Positions 14,405-14,599 of a stretch of 14,599 nt of DNA are shown in pieces. Below the pieces are notes generated by a model. The model saw only the letters and a program-made list of their open reading frames with translations, did not search any database and had not been told where the DNA came from. The DNA is taken from assembly GCA_028706415.1 (NCBI GenBank), contig JAQWBK010000019.1:6121-20719 (forward strand). The letters are read 5' to 3'. The stretch comes from Oscillospiraceae bacterium (GTDB lineage Bacteria; Bacillota; Clostridia; Oscillospirales; Acutalibacteraceae). Both the position numbers and the translations under genes were made by a program. Position 1 is the first letter of the stretch; every line of letters begins with the position of its first letter.

Positions 14405-14599
14405 TGGGGAAAGCACTGATTATCGGATGTGGCGGAGTTGCAAGCGTAGCCATCCATAAATGTTGTCAAAACAGCGATGTTTTTGAAGACATTCTGATTG
14501 CTAGCCGGACAAAAAGCAAGTGTGATGCTTTAAAGGCCAAGCTGGACGGCGGTAAAACAAAAATCTCTACTGCACGGGTGGATGCCGACAACACTCAGG
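14404..14599 (+). CDS. Carboxynorspermidine/carboxyspermidine dehydrogenase, 5' part only
   Basis: Only the first 65 codons are in the window. The N-terminus MGKALIIGCGGVASVAIHKC is a Rossmann nucleotide-binding start of the saccharopine-dehydrogenase-like family. The following ASRTKSKCDALKAKL and DADN segments match CASDH. This enzyme condenses aspartate semialdehyde with putrescine (or diaminopropane), using NADPH, to give carboxyspermidine (or carboxynorspermidine). The usual glycine-rich GxGGVG reads GCGGVAS here. The ATG overlaps the speB stop codon by one base (TAATG), and GGAAGGA lies upstream. A partner decarboxylase (nspC/CASDC) is expected just past the right edge. True saccharopine dehydrogenase is the alternative, but the polyamine context argues against it. 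Confidence 0.88.
   Translation, partial: MGKALIIGCGGVASVAIHKCCQNSDVFEDILIASRTKSKCDALKAKLDGGKTKISTARVDADNTQ

Overview
The window looks like chromosomal DNA from a low-to-mid GC Gram-positive of the Clostridia, probably a gut Oscillospirales/Ruminococcaceae-type organism. That placement is an inference. It rests on the clostridial-type ThrS with a T-box leader, strong AGGAGG-like ribosome binding sites, use of TTG starts, consensus SigA promoters, and a polyamine operon of the kind known from gut Firmicutes. No tRNA, rRNA, CRISPR array or transposase gene was seen.

The left two thirds (about 1-9860) is transcribed leftward. In transcription order it holds a phosphohexomutase, prmA (ribosomal protein L11 methyltransferase), rsmE (16S rRNA m3U1498 methyltransferase), a metal-dependent cyclase/formamidase-like hydrolase, a small zinc-ribbon membrane protein, valS, and thrS, which lacks only its last few codons at the left edge. 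valS has its own promoter and a short plain leader. thrS has its own promoter touching the valS stop codon, and a full T-box leader with an ACC (Thr) specifier and an intrinsic terminator. Three gene junctions upstream of valS carry related intergenic repeats: a 158-bp foldback, MITE-like element with near-perfect terminal inverted repeats, a 60-bp half copy of it, and a 183-bp foldback element of a second family that shares core motifs.

At about 9820-9945 two good SigA promoters diverge. They lie in sequences that are imperfect inverted copies of each other. The rightward promoter starts an AT-rich, gene-free stretch of about 380 nt packed with short hairpins and closed by a clear intrinsic terminator. 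I read it as an unidentified structured RNA, either a cis-acting leader of the polyamine operon or a free-standing ncRNA.

The right third (10385-14599) is a rightward polyamine operon: speD (AdoMet decarboxylase), speA (PLP arginine decarboxylase), speE (aminopropyltransferase), speB (agmatinase/ureohydrolase), and the start of a carboxynorspermidine/carboxyspermidine dehydrogenase (CASDH). Together they could turn arginine into agmatine, then putrescine, then spermidine. Both the decarboxy-AdoMet route (SpeD/SpeE) and the first enzyme of the aspartate-semialdehyde route (CASDH) are present in one transcription unit. The best candidates for something new are the structured leader of this operon and the foldback repeats that fill stop-codon-to-RBS gaps.
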